55,384 nt of DNA from Paenibacillus massiliensis subsp. panacisoli DSM 21345 (GTDB lineage: Bacteria; Bacillota; Bacilli; Paenibacillales; Paenibacillaceae), in assembly GCF_000426545.1 (NCBI RefSeq), contig NZ_AUFO01000036.1:1-55384 (forward strand), given 5' to 3'. Made by a program: the position numbers and the translations under genes. How positions within the stretch are numbered: position 1 is the first letter of the stretch; every line of letters begins with the position of its first letter. The notes below the pieces were generated by a model, which ran no database searches, was not told where the DNA came from, and worked only from the letters and a program-made list of their open reading frames with translations. Below are positions 54,417 to 55,384 of the stretch, in pieces.

Positions 54417-54914
54417 ATGGCAAAACCCATCTCCATCGTCAAAAAACGCCTGCTGACAGAGGAAGAACTGCAGGAGAGGACGATTCTTCAACTGAAGCAG
54501 CAGCTCGCTGAGAGCAATGAGGCACTAGAGAAATCATTATCCATCTTAAATGAGCTCCATAAAAGCGGCATACTTGAGGCTGCCGAGTCCTTGCTGCAAG
54601 CAAGAGCCAATATCGCCGAGATTGCCCTCGGGCAAGTGTCACGCCCTGAGGTAACTAACCTGATCAATCACGGAATGGCAGCAGCTGGTGCACTGACCAG
54701 CCTCGATCCTGCTCATACCAAGAGTCTCATTGATGGGCTCAAGTCCGGGATTACCGAGGCACAGACGACCACTGCAGCCTCCAGCAAGACCAGTCTGTGG
54801 TCGATGTCAAAATCGCTTCGCGATCCCGACATTTTACGAGCGCTAAGCTTCGGGCTCAGCTTCCTCAAGGGGCTAGGACGCTCACTTAAAAATCCGAATT
54901 CGCCGCATAATTAG
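54417..54914 (+). CDS. DUF1641 protein (YrhD-like), formate dehydrogenase partner
   Basis: 165 aa, GAGGAGG ten bases before the ATG, 24 bases behind the dehydrogenase gene. A helical, charged N-terminal half is followed by the DUF1641 motif (ALSFGLSFLKGLGRSLK). In Bacillus the same protein follows YrhE and is thought to help the enzyme. Function not established. Confidence 0.88.
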   Translation: MAKPISIVKKRLLTEEELQERTILQLKQQLAESNEALEKSLSILNELHKSGILEAAESLLQARANIAEIALGQVSRPEVTNLINHGMAAAGALTSLDPAHTKSLIDGLKSGITEAQTTTAASSKTSLWSMSKSLRDPDILRALSFGLSFLKGLGRSLKNPNSPHN

Positions 54915-54982
54915 TCTCTGTCGGATTAAGCTAGATTTGATCCCCATCCATGGGTATTATAGAAATCCCCCTTTATCGCGTC

Positions 54983-55078
54983 TGAATTGCACCCCTTAGA
55001 ATAGACATTGGAAAAACCCCCTGGTTAATCTGAATTGCACCCCTTAGAATAGACATTGGAAAAACCCCCTGGTTAATC
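54983..55078. repeat. Two tandem 48-bp copies of an insertion-sequence left end
   Basis: The unit starting TGAATTGCACCCC and ending GGTTAATC appears at 54983-55030 and again, identical, at 55031-55078. TG at the outer tip and the transposase gene directly after suggest the left inverted repeat of an IS3-like element. Confidence 0.85.
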
Positions 55079-55099
55079 CGATGAAATCTAAGGGGTGCA
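55036..55099 (+). promoter_or_regulatory. Inverted repeat that can hide the transposase ribosome site
   Basis: TGCACCCCTTAGA (55036-55048, and also 54988-55000) is perfectly complementary to TCTAAGGGGTGCA (55087-55099), which contains the Shine-Dalgarno of the transposase. A transcript entering from outside would fold and block translation. Confidence 0.7.
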
Positions 55100-55104
55100 T
55101 TTTT

Positions 55105-55384
55105 ATGGCGATTAAAGGACAGAAGTTTAAATCATATACTGAAGAAGATAAGAAAGAGGCAATCCGACTACATGTGGAAGAGAAATGGACATACAGACAG
55201 ATTACTGAACATCTTGGGATCCAGGATAAGGATAGAGTTAAGAAATGGATGCGTAAGTACAGAGAACTGGGTGAGTATGGACTACTGGATCAGCGAGGAC
55301 GCCGAGAGGAATATATGGATCAGGATCGGTATGTTCAAAGGCTTAAACGGGAGAATGACATGTTAAAAAAGTGTTTGGAAATCT
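55105..55384 (+). mobile_element. IS3-family transposase OrfA, partial (runs off the right edge)
   Basis: Open from the ATG at 55105 to the window end (93 codons). AAGGGGTG lies seven bases before it. An N-terminal helix-turn-helix of the OrfA/HTH_28 type (YTEEDKKEAIRLHVEEKWTYRQITEHLG) is followed by KKWMRKYRELGEYGLLD and a leucine-zipper-like start (YVQRLKRENDMLKKCLE). This is the DNA-binding and dimerisation part of IS3 transposases. The catalytic OrfB would lie outside the window. Confidence 0.88.

Noticed and set aside
1..55384. CRISPR arrays, tRNA or rRNA genes, prophage
   Set aside because: No regular repeat-spacer arrays, no cloverleaf with conserved T-loop, and no phage structural genes were seen.

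Overview
The window looks like a chromosomal stretch of a Paenibacillus-type, spore-forming Firmicute. It carries an uninterrupted sigK (pro-sigma-K), secreted or plant-polysaccharide enzymes (PL10 pectate lyase, GH43 xylosidase), AraC regulators with cupin fronts, Gram-positive Shine-Dalgarno sites, and a YrhE/YrhD-type formate dehydrogenase locus.

Layout. 1-10.7 kb is ordinary accessory and catabolic DNA: a partial secreted protein, an aldo/keto reductase, AraC and LysR regulators, a DMT exporter, a GH43/AraC divergent pair and a pectate lyase. 10.7-48.8 kb is a PKS/NRPS gene cluster on the minus strand. In transcription order it reads: SerRS-like amino acid:carrier-protein ligase, E1alpha, E1beta, E2, ABC ATPase, ABC permease, PKS, type II thioesterase, stand-alone AT, stand-alone ACP, 3-hydroxyacyl-CoA dehydrogenase, MFS exporter, PKS-aminotransferase-NRPS hybrid, NRPS. 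After that come sigK, then loaP (NusG paralogue) and an acyl-CoA dehydrogenase. 48.9-54.9 kb is a formate locus (FNT channel, FdhD, DUF2294, divergent formate dehydrogenase, DUF1641). The right edge runs into an IS3-like element whose left end is tandemly doubled.

How the cluster may work (inference). Ligase + ACP + HAD + ACAD + stand-alone AT is the enzyme set expected for making an aminomalonyl-ACP extender unit from serine, as in zwittermicin A. The PKS has no acyl ligase, but an E1/E2 pair without E3 is encoded beside it, so the starter may be an acyl group taken from a 2-oxo acid. The assembly line reads ACP-KS-AT-DH-KR-ACP / KS-AT-ACP-AMT-C-PCP-E(N-half) // E(C-half)-C-A(Val)-PCP-E-C-A(Phe)-PCP-Cterm. 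It would give an acylated beta-amino acid joined to residue X, D-Val and Phe. The X module has no adenylation domain. Its E domain is cut in two between proteins and has lost the catalytic His. There is no thioesterase domain; a divergent terminal C/E-like domain closes the line.

Control (inference). A near-consensus sigma-A promoter starts a roughly 390-nt leader that ends in a terminator-like hairpin just before the first gene. More hairpins sit at operon joints. With loaP in the cluster this suggests processive antitermination.
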